This document shows, one piece after another, positions 8,952 through 17,566 of a stretch of 64,000 bases of DNA (position 1 is the stretch's first letter; every line of letters starts with the position of its first letter). Source of the stretch: JAQIBY01 sp963676165 (GTDB lineage: Bacteria > Bacteroidota > Bacteroidia > Bacteroidales > ML635J-15); the NCBI GenBank assembly GCA_963676165.1, contig OY781043.1:434001-498000 (forward strand), read 5' to 3'. The position numbers and the translations under genes were made by a program. The notes under the pieces were generated by a model. It searched no databases, was not told the DNA's origin, and saw only the letters and a list, made by a program, of their open reading frames with translations.

Positions 8952-8994
8952 AATATTGTCGTTTTTTAATTGGATACATTAAATTTGCTACTTG

Positions 8995-9002
8995 CAAATA
9001 TA
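8995..9002 (-). promoter_or_regulatory. Bacteroidota-type -7 element
   Basis: The minus strand reads TATATTTG, an exact TAnnTTTG match, 43 bases before the start of the beta-barrel gene at 8951. Confidence 0.5.
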
Positions 9003-9021
9003 AAGAAAAAATTGTGCTCTT

Positions 9022-10059
9022 ATGAAAAGCAGACGTACTAAAGTCATATTTTTTTTCACTTTCATTCTTTTAGTTGGATTTTTCACATGGTATTTTGCCT
9101 TACGTGACAAGAATCCTCTTAAAGTGGATGTTTCCAATATTGAGTTGGAAATTCAAGTTCAACGTTTTGATAAAGATTTATTTTCTTCTCATGACGATTT
9201 AACAGGTTTGGTGGCTGAGTTGGAAGCAAATTATCCGGATTTTTTTATGCTTTACACTCAGCAAATCATTAAAATTGGTCATACCGGAAATCAGAATTTT
9301 TATGAATATTTGGATGCCTTTTTAACAGACTATACGGTGGATCAGGCACGTGATGCTGTGTTTCAAGAGTTTGAGGATATGTCTGACATTGAAGCAAGTT
9401 TGACAGATGGATTTCGTCATTACAAATACTACTTTCCAGAAAATCAAACTCCTAAAGTGGTGAGCTTTATTGCCGGATTTAATCACTCTGTTGTGACAAC
9501 TGATCGCCTAATTGGAATAGGTTTGGATAAATATTTGGGTGCTGATTGTGAGTTCTATCAAATGATGAGAATTCCACAATATGCAGTCAGAAATATGCGA
9601 AAGGAAATGATTCCCGTGGATTGCATAACTGCTTGGGCTGAAATGGAATTTCCCAACACTGACAGTACCGATTATTTGGTGTTTGAAATGATTTATGAAG
9701 GTAAAATCCTTTACTTTTTGGATGCTATGTATCCTGAAATGCCCGATTCACTCAAAATAGGTTTTACAGATCGAAATATTGCTTATTGTGAACATTTTGA
9801 GTCGCATATGTGGGAGTATCTGGTATCTGAAAACCTTTTGTTTTCAACCGATTATCTTCAACGACGCAAATTTATGGGTGATGCCCCGTTTACAGCTGCT
9901 TTTGGCAACGATTCACCAGGTAGAGCTGCAGCTTGGATCGGCTGGCAAATTGTAACAGCTTATGTGAACGAAAACAATGTTTCGCTGCAAGAACTCATGC
10001 ATGAAAAAGACTTTCAGAAAATCTTGAATCAGTCGTTTTACAAACCCAAAGGACGATAA
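9022..10059 (+). CDS. gldB: GldB-like gliding motility/T9SS-associated protein
   Basis: The 345-residue sequence begins with a single membrane segment (about 9-26) and continues with text typical of GldB: VQRFDKDLF near 48, the Y-x-D-F and FLTDYTVDQ region, KVVSFIAGFNHSVVTTDRLIGIGLDKYLG around 150-180, PQYAVRNMRKEMI, then YEGKILYFLDAMYP and GRAAAWIGWQIVTAYV near the end. GldB is required for gliding in Flavobacterium and is widespread in T9SS-bearing Bacteroidota. Unlike the lipoprotein described there, this copy has no cysteine after the hydrophobic segment, so it would be held by a transmembrane anchor. No gldC homologue follows; the next gene is convergent. The two T9SS cargo genes in this window fit a T9SS-positive host. 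Confidence 0.85.
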   Translation: MKSRRTKVIFFFTFILLVGFFTWYFALRDKNPLKVDVSNIELEIQVQRFDKDLFSSHDDLTGLVAELEANYPDFFMLYTQQIIKIGHTGNQNFYEYLDAFLTDYTVDQARDAVFQEFEDMSDIEASLTDGFRHYKYYFPENQTPKVVSFIAGFNHSVVTTDRLIGIGLDKYLGADCEFYQMMRIPQYAVRNMRKEMIPVDCITAWAEMEFPNTDSTDYLVFEMIYEGKILYFLDAMYPEMPDSLKIGFTDRNIAYCEHFESHMWEYLVSENLLFSTDYLQRRKFMGDAPFTAAFGNDSPGRAAAWIGWQIVTAYVNENNVSLQELMHEKDFQKILNQSFYKPKGR

Positions 10060-10608
10060 CTAATTTTTAAATTCAGTTTCTCCTTTGTGGAAATCTATAT
10101 ACTTATTCGAAAGTAAACCTAGCAAGTTGCTAAAGCTTTGCATGGCATTTTCAGTGTCTTTTGTTATCTCACGTTTTTGAAGTCTTAACATCAGAAGGGA
10201 GTACATAGCATTAAGACAAACTTCAATGTCATTGGAGCTTTTGTCCTTGCTTTTTTCTCTGAAAAGCTCAATGTTCGGACTTGCAATGCGAGCAAATTCC
10301 TGATAAGATGTTTCACTCTCATCATTCAATAAATACAAATGAAAATCGTATAAATCATTCACCTGATTAATTAAGAACTGAAGGTGTCCTTTCTCCATTT
10401 TCTTCTCATCATGCATTTGCTGTATGAGCCCTTCATACCAATTCCTAATTTCTTGCTTTTGTGCGTCTTCAACTTGGTATCCAACAATGAGTTTTTCTTC
10501 AATAATGTCCATGTTAAACTGACATGCACGTATCATGTCCTCAATTTGCCACATGTACAGCACATATTCTGCTGGATTTTCTTGTTTTTTTTGTTTTGCA
10601 ATTATCAT
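10060..10608 (-). CDS. DUF4924 family protein
   Basis: This 182-residue cytosolic helical protein starts MIIAKQKKQENPAEYVLYMWQIEDMIRACQ, the recognisable N-terminus of the DUF4924 family found in Bacteroidota. No catalytic motif is visible and the family function is unknown to me. Its start overlaps the stop of the upstream S4-domain gene by four bases, indicating translational coupling, and its stop abuts that of gldB, which is convergent. The conserved pairing with an Hsp15-like RNA-binding protein hints at a role linked to ribosomes or RNA, but this is inference. Confidence 0.85.
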   Translation of the reverse strand: MIIAKQKKQENPAEYVLYMWQIEDMIRACQFNMDIIEEKLIVGYQVEDAQKQEIRNWYEGLIQQMHDEKKMEKGHLQFLINQVNDLYDFHLYLLNDESETSYQEFARIASPNIELFREKSKDKSSNDIEVCLNAMYSLLMLRLQKREITKDTENAMQSFSNLLGLLSNKYIDFHKGETEFKN

Positions 10609-10988
10609 TTGTACGGGTTCAATTTATCAATTTGTCTTCTATCTTTTTTCGTTGGTCTTCCACTTCCTCTTTCTCGAAATGAGGCTGTTTCACGCGCCAA
10701 TCGTAATTTCTCAAATTCCGTTTCCGGAGTTGTCTCTGTGAGAAAATCAGAAACGAGTTTTGCGCCAACTCTATTGTTTAAAAGCGCTTTGACTTCAAAA
10801 CTACGAATTATTGGTGGAACTTTCATTTCTATTTTATCTCCAACAGATAATTTTGCAGAAGGTTTAACCAAAAGATCATTCACAATAATATGTTTGCTTT
10901 GGCAGGCTTCTGTAGCCATGCTGCGTGTTTTGTATAGCCGTACACACCAAAGAAATTTGTCAACTCGGACACTGTCAGATGCTTTCAT
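10605..10988 (-). CDS. S4-domain RNA-binding protein (Hsp15-like)
   Basis: The 127-residue protein has an S4 RNA-binding fold at about 8-70: VRVDKFLWCVRLYKTRSMA, then CQSKHIIVNDLLVKPSAKLSVGDKI. The basic tail SFRERGSGRPTKKDRRQIDKL is the usual end of Hsp15/YrfH homologues, which bind 50S subunits carrying stranded nascent chains. Length is near that of E. coli Hsp15 (133). It is first in a two-gene unit with the DUF4924 gene (four-base overlap). The assignment to the S4 family is secure; the recycling role is taken from the family. Confidence 0.9.
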   Translation of the reverse strand: MKASDSVRVDKFLWCVRLYKTRSMATEACQSKHIIVNDLLVKPSAKLSVGDKIEMKVPPIIRSFEVKALLNNRVGAKLVSDFLTETTPETEFEKLRLARETASFRERGSGRPTKKDRRQIDKLNPYK

Positions 10989-11091
10989 ATTCGTATTTTT
11001 TCGAATTCAAAGTTACAAAGGCTTTTATGAATAGGAAAAATTTATTACTTTGGAGCATCAAAATCTTGTTCATAATTAAGCTAAATAAACC

Positions 11092-13512
11092 ATGAGGAAA
11101 TTATTGTACTTTGTATTGTTCGTGTCGCTGTCGGTTGGTGTAACTGCACAGGAAAAAGAAATTGGGGAATTCCAAAATTCTGATGAGAAAGTAAATCCGG
11201 ATGCATTTGATCGGGCTTTATTGAATAAACTTGTGCTTCAGGAAGTCAATATGTTGATGGATTCAATTGGGGTTGAAGGATTTGAAGACAACAAGTTCTT
11301 ATCTACAATTGCTCAGGATCATGCTCAGGAAATGGCAGAAAACAAATCCGCTTCTACTGAAGGTAAAGGAAAAACCAAAGATGTAAGATCCAGAATTCAG
11401 TACTATGGAGGAAGTGGAATTGGAGATGAACTTGTCATGAGGTTCTCAATTAAAACCACTGAAGAGTATTATACTTACCGTGAATTGGCAAGAAACATTG
11501 TCTTGAAATGGTCTTCATCAGTGAAAACTGTTCGCCAGTTAAATCGAGGCGAATTTTATTTCGCAGGAACTGGTTCTGCCCTAGATGATTCAAAGAAAAA
11601 AGTATATGTTTCATTCTTCTTAGGTAATTATTATACTCAAAATGCTGGAGCTTACCGTATTGATGAAATGGCGAATCCATACACAACAAAGTCATATGGG
11701 TTAAGCCCTTACGATTATGCGCCATGCCGTAAAACCAAACGCTATTTCCCTGATATCGTTGACTTGCAGAATGGTCTTAGCATTAACGAAAATGGCGAAA
11801 TCGTTTTTCGTTACAATGATTTGCGACGTTTTAAACGACTAATTCGTGGGAAAAAAGATGGATTGGCTGTTGATATTGTTCAGAAATCTCAATACGAAAA
11901 TTGTAAAGCCGCAAATATTGTGGATTACACACGTGTGAATCGTGGTATTATGACCAAACGCATGTGGACAAAGAAAATCTACAAGAAAAATATTGCTCCA
12001 GCAGAAGGAAAACGTCAACGCGTAACAAAATTAGAAGTTGTGCTTGGTGAACTCCCTGAAGAGTTAAATCCTGAAGATGTTGAACTTAACCTTTTAATTA
12101 TCCAAAACAAACATGTTTGTCATAACATTCCACCAAGTTTTGTGATTGATGCTGGTTATGAATATGCTCAGAAAATTGACCTTATGCCGGATACAATTGT
12201 TCCTCAAGGTGTTCCTGCTTACAAACCAGAGGCAACAAAAAATAAATTTTCTTTCCGCATTCCTTTTGAACGGAATAAGTACGATTACAAAATGGAGGAT
12301 ATTCAACCTGTAATCAATACCTTGAATGAGCCAGACTTTATTATTAACAAAGTGCATGTGGCTGCTTTCTCATCTCTCGAAGGAAATGTGAAAACCAATG
12401 AAAAACTGCAAAAACAAAGAGCCAATAGCATTATTTCTGCTTTGAAACAAAATCAAAATGAAAGTTTGATTGACTCAGTGACAACTGCTGCCAACTGGGA
12501 CGATTTCAAAAAAGATGTCAAAGGAACAGATTATGATAAAATGGCTGCCATGACTATGGAAGAAGCGATTCGTGAAATCCAGGTCAAAGGCTTAGCAAAA
12601 AAGATGGAACCAATTCTCAAAAATCATAGATACGCTGATGTCACTGTTTGGGTAACTTACGATATTGAAGGTGATAAAGAGGAAAAATATGTGCTTGATC
12701 AGTTCAATAAATCCATTGAAGCTGGTGATTTAGCAAAAGCACTTTCCATCCAAAAATACATGCTTGAACAAGTCGCGGATGGAAAATATGGCAGATATAC
12801 TGTGGATGGAATGAATATTCCTGAAGGTGCTGATTATGCTGGGCTGAATATGAATAAAGTCTGCATGAAGAAAATGGCATATAACGACATCATTGATGAA
12901 GATTATCAAGAAGAAATTAATGGACTTTGGAAATTGCAAGAAGAAAATCCATACATCTATTTTAATCGCTTATATTGCGGTGTGCTCTTGACTGATCTAA
13001 CCAATGAATATGATCGTGAAGACTTGCAAGGAGAAATCGATTATCTGTACGATTTTGAATTGCCGAAAAAACAACTTGACCTCTTGAACATTGAAATGCA
13101 GTATCATTTGATGGATGAGTTCAAAGATTCTGTCGGTTATGATCACCCTATCGTTGTTGAAAGTCTTGAGCGCATTAAAGATATCATTACCTTTGATGAA
13201 GTGAATTGGCAAAATTCGCTCAAATTAGCTAGTGTATTTTTGAATCATGGCGATTATGATTATGCTTTCCAGTTACTTGATCCATTCATTACAGAGGAAA
13301 ACGTTTTCCCTGAATTGCTTTTTACTTACATAAGTTTATGCTCAAAAGTGGATCATAAATACCATTCAAATAAATTTGCAATGGCACTAGAGAAAGCAAG
13401 GGAACAGGATCCAGAGCGGTTCTGTGAACTCTTTAAAGGAAAGGATGCTTTCCCGAAACAGGTTTATGCCAACGATAAAGTCAAACAAATGGTTTGTGAA
13501 ACATGTAAATAA
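11092..13512 (+). CDS. Large secreted protein with CAP-like and OmpA-like regions
   Basis: The 806-residue protein has a signal peptide (1-19, ending GVTAQ). Residues about 38-185 resemble a CAP/SCP domain: LLNKLVLQEVNMLMDSIG, LSTIAQDHAQEMAENK, a central GDELVMRF and WSSSVKTVRQLNRGEFYFAGTG. Residues about 415-525 resemble the divergent OmpA C-terminal domain of Bacteroidota: VHVAAFSSLEGNVKTNEKLQKQRANSI followed by ANWDDFKKDVKG and YADVTVWVTY. The remaining C-terminal part is helical, with several TPR-like stretches such as LAKALSIQKYMLEQ and YDYAFQLLDPFI. A periplasmic, peptidoglycan-associated place is likely. It is followed at six bases by a DUF4369-thioredoxin gene, with which it is probably co-transcribed. 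Domain calls are by eye; the overall function is unknown. Confidence 0.6.
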   Translation: MRKLLYFVLFVSLSVGVTAQEKEIGEFQNSDEKVNPDAFDRALLNKLVLQEVNMLMDSIGVEGFEDNKFLSTIAQDHAQEMAENKSASTEGKGKTKDVRSRIQYYGGSGIGDELVMRFSIKTTEEYYTYRELARNIVLKWSSSVKTVRQLNRGEFYFAGTGSALDDSKKKVYVSFFLGNYYTQNAGAYRIDEMANPYTTKSYGLSPYDYAPCRKTKRYFPDIVDLQNGLSINENGEIVFRYNDLRRFKRLIRGKKDGLAVDIVQKSQYENCKAANIVDYTRVNRGIMTKRMWTKKIYKKNIAPAEGKRQRVTKLEVVLGELPEELNPEDVELNLLIIQNKHVCHNIPPSFVIDAGYEYAQKIDLMPDTIVPQGVPAYKPEATKNKFSFRIPFERNKYDYKMEDIQPVINTLNEPDFIINKVHVAAFSSLEGNVKTNEKLQKQRANSIISALKQNQNESLIDSVTTAANWDDFKKDVKGTDYDKMAAMTMEEAIREIQVKGLAKKMEPILKNHRYADVTVWVTYDIEGDKEEKYVLDQFNKSIEAGDLAKALSIQKYMLEQVADGKYGRYTVDGMNIPEGADYAGLNMNKVCMKKMAYNDIIDEDYQEEINGLWKLQEENPYIYFNRLYCGVLLTDLTNEYDREDLQGEIDYLYDFELPKKQLDLLNIEMQYHLMDEFKDSVGYDHPIVVESLERIKDIITFDEVNWQNSLKLASVFLNHGDYDYAFQLLDPFITEENVFPELLFTYISLCSKVDHKYHSNKFAMALEKAREQDPERFCELFKGKDAFPKQVYANDKVKQMVCETCK

Positions 13513-13518
13513 TTCATT

Positions 13519-14913
13519 ATGAAAGTCTTAAATAGTAAACACCCTCATGTAGCAATACTTGAGGGTGTTGCTTTAAACATCTTTTTATTGACAATTGGCT
13601 TGATGCTTTTTGTCGGGAATGTATCTGCTCAATATCGTTTTGATGGAGAAATTATTGGAGGACAGGGAGAGGAACTGTTACTAGGTGAGCAGTTTGGGGA
13701 TCAGTCTCGTATTGTTGATACCATAATTCCCGACGAAACAGGTCGCTTTTCTTTTGTTTTAGATAGCACTGATCCTGTAGGTTTGTATCGCTTGTACTTC
13801 GATCAAAACAATTGGCTCGATTTTATACTCGGTGTTGAGGATGTTCAGTTTCAAACAATTCAAGCAGCTCCTGAGCAAAATCTTATCTTGTTTAAAGGAA
13901 AACAAAATGAGATTTTATATGCATATCGGGAAATGCAACTGAATGGAGAGGTGAAACAAGGAATGCTGGAAGAGTTTATTATGCAATATCCAGAGGAGGA
14001 TAAAATGCTGCAACTTGCCCAAAAAACCCTGAAAAAAGCATATCAGGAAAAACAAAAATACCTTCAAAAACTCAATAAAAAACAAGGAGAAACTTTTGTA
14101 GTCAGATATCTGAGCTTTATTTATTTGAAAGATTGGAAATATTACTCTTCCAAGCAACTTGACATGCAATTGCAGGCTTTCCGTCAAAGAGATTGGAACG
14201 ATACCTTATTGCTGAATTCCAATGCATACTCAAAAGGTATCATTGATTTTCTTATGCTTTATGGTAAAGCCGGAGCAGGTCAGGAAGAGCAAGAAATGCT
14301 TTTTCAACGAGGAATAGATACCCTTTTTACAATGATTCCGCCACGCACGAAAGTGTATGATTTTGCAATTTCATATTTAATGGAAGGTTTCGAGCAGTAT
14401 GAAATGGAATCTGTCATTATGCATGTGGTAAATCATTATGCTGATAGTTGTACCGCTGAGTTACTAGAGGAGTCAGGACGTTTGAGATTTTATCGTAATT
14501 TCTATAATGGGGTGAAAATTGAGAATTTTGAGTTGGAAGATCCGGAAGGAAGCAGTGCGAAATTTTATGACCTTGTAAATGGTTACACGCTTCTTGTCTT
14601 TTGGTCAACAGAATGTCCGCATTGCAATCAAATGAACCTTGCCTTGAAAGATATTTATCCGCAAATGCACGAAAGAGGGGTGCAAATTGTTTCTGTTTCC
14701 CTGGATAGCGATCTTAATGCACTCAATTCTTACCTGAAAAAGAATAAGCTCTATTGGAAAGTTTATGCTGATGGAAAAGGTTGGGATAGTCCGTTGGTGG
14801 AACAGTTTGATCTTTTTGCAACGCCAAGCATGTTTCTCGTGGATGAAAATTTTCGATTAATTGGAAAACCTATAAATTTGAACCAGTTAATTTTTATGAT
14901 GAATAAATTATGA
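13519..14913 (+). CDS. DUF4369/thioredoxin-fold exported protein (TlpA-like)
   Basis: The 464-residue protein has an unusual N-terminus, MKVLNSKHPHVAILEGVALN, ahead of a hydrophobic stretch and a signal-cleavage-like VSAQ at about 35-38. The mature start YRFDGEIIGGQGEELLLGEQ looks like a DUF4369 domain. Residues about 335-464 form a thioredoxin fold with WSTECPHCNQM, the redox pair being C366 and C369, followed by VSVSLDSD and FDLFATPSMFLVDE with the cis-proline. Such proteins act as periplasmic thiol-disulfide oxidoreductases in Bacteroidota. The first codons lie in a perfect ten-base inverted repeat (13538-13569), so the start may be misplaced, yet no better start was found. Its stop overlaps the next start by four bases. 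Confidence 0.85.
   Translation: MKVLNSKHPHVAILEGVALNIFLLTIGLMLFVGNVSAQYRFDGEIIGGQGEELLLGEQFGDQSRIVDTIIPDETGRFSFVLDSTDPVGLYRLYFDQNNWLDFILGVEDVQFQTIQAAPEQNLILFKGKQNEILYAYREMQLNGEVKQGMLEEFIMQYPEEDKMLQLAQKTLKKAYQEKQKYLQKLNKKQGETFVVRYLSFIYLKDWKYYSSKQLDMQLQAFRQRDWNDTLLLNSNAYSKGIIDFLMLYGKAGAGQEEQEMLFQRGIDTLFTMIPPRTKVYDFAISYLMEGFEQYEMESVIMHVVNHYADSCTAELLEESGRLRFYRNFYNGVKIENFELEDPEGSSAKFYDLVNGYTLLVFWSTECPHCNQMNLALKDIYPQMHERGVQIVSVSLDSDLNALNSYLKKNKLYWKVYADGKGWDSPLVEQFDLFATPSMFLVDENFRLIGKPINLNQLIFMMNKL
13538..13569 (+). repeat. Perfect 10-bp hairpin in the 5' coding region
   Basis: AACACCCTCA and TGAGGGTGTT form a perfect ten-pair stem around a 12-base loop, starting 20 bases into the DUF4369-thioredoxin gene and 26 bases after the previous stop. 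It looks like a terminator stem, but there is no direct T run (GCTTTAAACATCTTTTTATT follows). It may attenuate expression between the two genes. Confidence 0.7.
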
Positions 14914-15683
14914 TGAAAACATTCTTTATTAGTGTCCTCCTTTTTATTGCGAGTTTATCTTTTGCTCAGGATTTCTATTTTGTCCAAATTACTGATACCC
15001 ATTTGGCATATAAAGATCACGATCGAATAACTGACAGCATAGTGAAATCCATCAATCAACTGCCTTTTGATGTGAGGTTTGTTGTGCATACAGGCGATAT
15101 TTTTCAGAATAACTTGCATGAGAAAAAGGCTCGAAAGTCCTTTAAATCAATGAAAAAACAAATACAGGCACCTTTCTATGTTGTTCCTGGAAATCATGAT
15201 TTGTTGCCAGATCATTATCAAAAGCACCAAAAATTGTACATGAAGCATGTTGCCCCGTTAAATCAAATTGTTGAGGTTGAGGGTGTACAGATGATTTTGT
15301 ATTATTCCATTCCATTGGCTGATACATTGCTCCCGGATTTGCCTGAGCAAAAAGCATGGATAGAAAATGTCTTGGACAGCTTGAAAAATGAACCCAAAAT
15401 TGTATTTCATCATCAACCTTCTGCCAAAGATTTTTATTTGAATTCCGATCATGATAGCTGGCCTGAAACCATGCGGATCTATTGGGAGAAATTGGTGAAT
15501 ACATATCAGGTTAATGCAATTGTAACTGGTCATTTTCATCGAGATGAATTGCATTGGTTAGGGAGTGTCCCATTGTATGTTGCACCATCAATTGCAGGTT
15601 TTTGGGGCCGTCAGGCATCATATCGCATCTATCATTATCAAGACGGGTCTCTGTCTTACAAAACCGTTTATTATTATGAGTGA
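14910..15683 (+). CDS. Exported calcineurin-type metallophosphoesterase
   Basis: The 257-residue protein has a signal peptide (1-20, ending LSFAQ) and all five metal-binding blocks of the calcineurin-like phosphoesterases: D29-x-H31 in QITDTHLA, GD at 62-63, GNHD at 94-97, FHHQP near 165 and GHFH near 208. It should hydrolyse a phosphate ester in the periplasm with a two-metal centre; the substrate cannot be told. It overlaps the preceding stop by four bases and the following engB start by eight bases, so 11092-16293 reads as one compact operon. Confidence 0.9.
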   Translation: MMKTFFISVLLFIASLSFAQDFYFVQITDTHLAYKDHDRITDSIVKSINQLPFDVRFVVHTGDIFQNNLHEKKARKSFKSMKKQIQAPFYVVPGNHDLLPDHYQKHQKLYMKHVAPLNQIVEVEGVQMILYYSIPLADTLLPDLPEQKAWIENVLDSLKNEPKIVFHHQPSAKDFYLNSDHDSWPETMRIYWEKLVNTYQVNAIVTGHFHRDELHWLGSVPLYVAPSIAGFWGRQASYRIYHYQDGSLSYKTVYYYE

Positions 15684-16293
15684 GAAGAAGATACAGATTA
15701 AACAAGTTTCTTTTGTGAAGAGTAGCACCAACTTAAAACAGTGTCCTGAGCGAAAATTGAATGAATTTGCGTTTATTGGTCGTTCAAATGTTGGTAAATC
15801 ATCATTAATTAACATGTTGATGCAAAGAAATAAACTTGCAAAAATATCTTCAACCCCCGGTAAGACACGAACTATCAATCATTTTATTGTTGATGATTCG
15901 TGGTTTTTGGTGGATTTGCCCGGTTACGGTTTTGCAAAGCGATCAAAATCTGAGCGAGGAACTTTCTCCAAAATGATACAGGATTATGTGCTTAAGCATG
16001 AACACCTGTTGCTTTTATTTGTGTTAATTGATTTACGACTTCCACCTCAGAAAGCAGATTTAGAGTTTTTCGATTTGCTCGGACAGCATCAAGTTCCTTT
16101 TCATATTGTCTTTACAAAATATGACAAATTGAAAGCAATTGAAAAAGAGAAAAATCTTTCGAAATATATCGAAGAGATGAAAAAGACTTGGGAAGAAATG
16201 CCTCCGCATTATGTGAGCTCTTCCAAAACAGGCAAAGGTCGAGATGAGATACTGTATGCAATTCAAAGTTTGAATGCCGAGTTTCCTCAGTAA
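15676..16293 (+). CDS. engB: Ribosome biogenesis GTPase EngB/YsxC
   Basis: The start is placed at the ATG at 15676 (MSEKKIQIKQVSF), which overlaps the previous stop by eight bases; a longer frame opening at 15565 would extend back through the phosphoesterase gene and has no family support. The 205-residue protein carries G1 GRSNVGKS at 35-42, the switch-I STPGKTRTIN at 59-68, G3 DLPGYG at 80-85, G4 TKYD at 147-150 and the G5-like SSKTGKG. This is the circularly unpermuted TrmE-Era-EngA-type GTPase needed for 50S assembly. Length matches the family (about 200). Confidence 0.94.
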   Translation: MSEKKIQIKQVSFVKSSTNLKQCPERKLNEFAFIGRSNVGKSSLINMLMQRNKLAKISSTPGKTRTINHFIVDDSWFLVDLPGYGFAKRSKSERGTFSKMIQDYVLKHEHLLLLFVLIDLRLPPQKADLEFFDLLGQHQVPFHIVFTKYDKLKAIEKEKNLSKYIEEMKKTWEEMPPHYVSSSKTGKGRDEILYAIQSLNAEFPQ

Positions 16294-16430
16294 TTGAATG
16301 TTTTGCTTGTTGATTTTTTGTATGGCTTTGTGTGAATGGAGTTTGTGAAGATTCGGTCTCATTACTAACAAAATGAAAAAATCGGTTAAAAAGTTTTGCC
16401 GAAATTTTCTGTATTTTCTTGATGAAATTT

Positions 16431-16438
16431 TAATTTTG
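16431..16438 (+). promoter_or_regulatory. Bacteroidota-type -7 element upstream of prs
   Basis: TAATTTTG matches TAnnTTTG and lies 22 bases before the prs start at 16461. Confidence 0.45.
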
Positions 16439-16460
16439 TGCTGAACAAAAACTCACAGTC

Positions 16461-17405
16461 ATGTCCATAGATTCACCCATTAAATTTTTTAGCGGAAAAG
16501 CTTCCCGCTATGTTGCTGAGGATATCGTAAGTGCTTACGGTGCAGAACTCGGAAAGTCAAATTTAACTGTTTTTAGTGATGGCGAATTCCAGCCAAGCCT
16601 TGATGAAACAGTACGTGGTCACCAAGTATTTATTATCCAATCTACCTTCCCACCGGTTGATAATATTTTCGAATTGCTTTTGATGGTTGATGCTGCAAAA
16701 AGAGCATCTGCTTATAAAGTCAATGTTGTACTCCCTTATTATGGTTGGGCTCGTCAAGATAGAAAAGACAAGCCTAGAGTGTCAATTGGTGCGAAATTAG
16801 TTGCTGATTTGTTGCATGCTGCTGGTGCAGATAGGGTGATGACAATGGATTTACATGCTGACCAAATTCAGGGATTTTTCAATGTGCCTGTTGATCATGT
16901 GTATGCTTCCGCACTTTTTGTGGATTACATTAAAAAGCTTGAACTCAGTGATATGGTAATTGCTTCGCCTGATATGGGTGGAACAAAACGCGCTAATGCG
17001 TATTCAAAATTCTTACAATGTCCAATGGTGATTTGTCACAAAGTACGTGAAAAAGCAAATCAAGTAAACGAACTCCGTATTATTGGCGATGTGGAAGGTA
17101 AAAATGTCATTATCGTTGACGATATGATTGATACTGCAGGTACCATTAAATTGGCTGCAGATATGATGATGGAATCAGGTGCTAAATCTGTACGTGCAAT
17201 TGCAACTCATCCTGTGCTTTCAGGTCCTGCTTATGATCGAATTAATGAATCTGCATTGAAAGAAGTTGTTGTGACTAACTCAATTCCTTTAACTGGAAAA
17301 TCAGATAAAATTACGGTGCTTTCTATTGGTGAACTTTTTGCCGAAGTTATTCGCAAAGTATATACACACCAGTCTATTAGCGGCACATTCATTCAATCAA
17401 AATAA
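16461..17405 (+). CDS. prs: Ribose-phosphate pyrophosphokinase
   Basis: This cytosolic enzyme makes PRPP from ribose 5-phosphate and ATP for nucleotide, histidine and NAD synthesis. The 314-residue protein shows the conserved order of blocks: FSDGEFQPSLDETVRGHQVFIIQS near 33-56, YYGWARQDRKDKPRVSIGAKLVADLL near 93-118, MDLHADQIQGFFNVPVDHVYA, the segment SPDMGGTKRA and the PRPP loop IIVDDMIDTAGT near 217-228. Length is standard (about 315). It has its own promoter and is followed by a strong terminator at 17426, so it is transcribed alone. Confidence 0.97.
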   Translation: MSIDSPIKFFSGKASRYVAEDIVSAYGAELGKSNLTVFSDGEFQPSLDETVRGHQVFIIQSTFPPVDNIFELLLMVDAAKRASAYKVNVVLPYYGWARQDRKDKPRVSIGAKLVADLLHAAGADRVMTMDLHADQIQGFFNVPVDHVYASALFVDYIKKLELSDMVIASPDMGGTKRANAYSKFLQCPMVICHKVREKANQVNELRIIGDVEGKNVIIVDDMIDTAGTIKLAADMMMESGAKSVRAIATHPVLSGPAYDRINESALKEVVVTNSIPLTGKSDKITVLSIGELFAEVIRKVYTHQSISGTFIQSK

Positions 17406-17425
17406 TTTAAATGACAAGATATGAG

Positions 17426-17461
17426 AAATCACAGGCTAAGTTTTTCTTAGTCTGTGATTTT
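17426..17461 (+). terminator. Rho-independent terminator after prs
   Basis: AAATCACAGGCTAAG pairs with CTTAGTCTGTGATTT around TTTTT. The stem is about 15 pairs long with one G-T mismatch, 20 bases after the prs stop. It separates prs from rplY. Confidence 0.88.
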
Positions 17462-17497
17462 CAGTTTAAAACCTTTCAGTTTTTAAAAATTACTTAC

Positions 17498-17505
17498 TAT
17501 CTTTG
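17498..17505 (+). promoter_or_regulatory. Bacteroidota-type -7 element upstream of rplY
   Basis: TATCTTTG matches TAnnTTTG, 61 bases before rplY and just after the prs terminator. The leader between them contains a small GGGC-TTT-GCCC hairpin near 17534-17544. Confidence 0.55.
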
Positions 17506-17566
17506 CAGCCCAAATTATAAATCGAGTGATGGGGGCTTTGCCCAAGTAGCTCACAACTAGTAAAAT

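Noticed and set aside
10384..11034. A 216-codon open frame on the plus strand
   Set aside because: It lies antisense to the DUF4924 and S4-domain genes, has no recognisable family, and its composition reflects the opposite strand.
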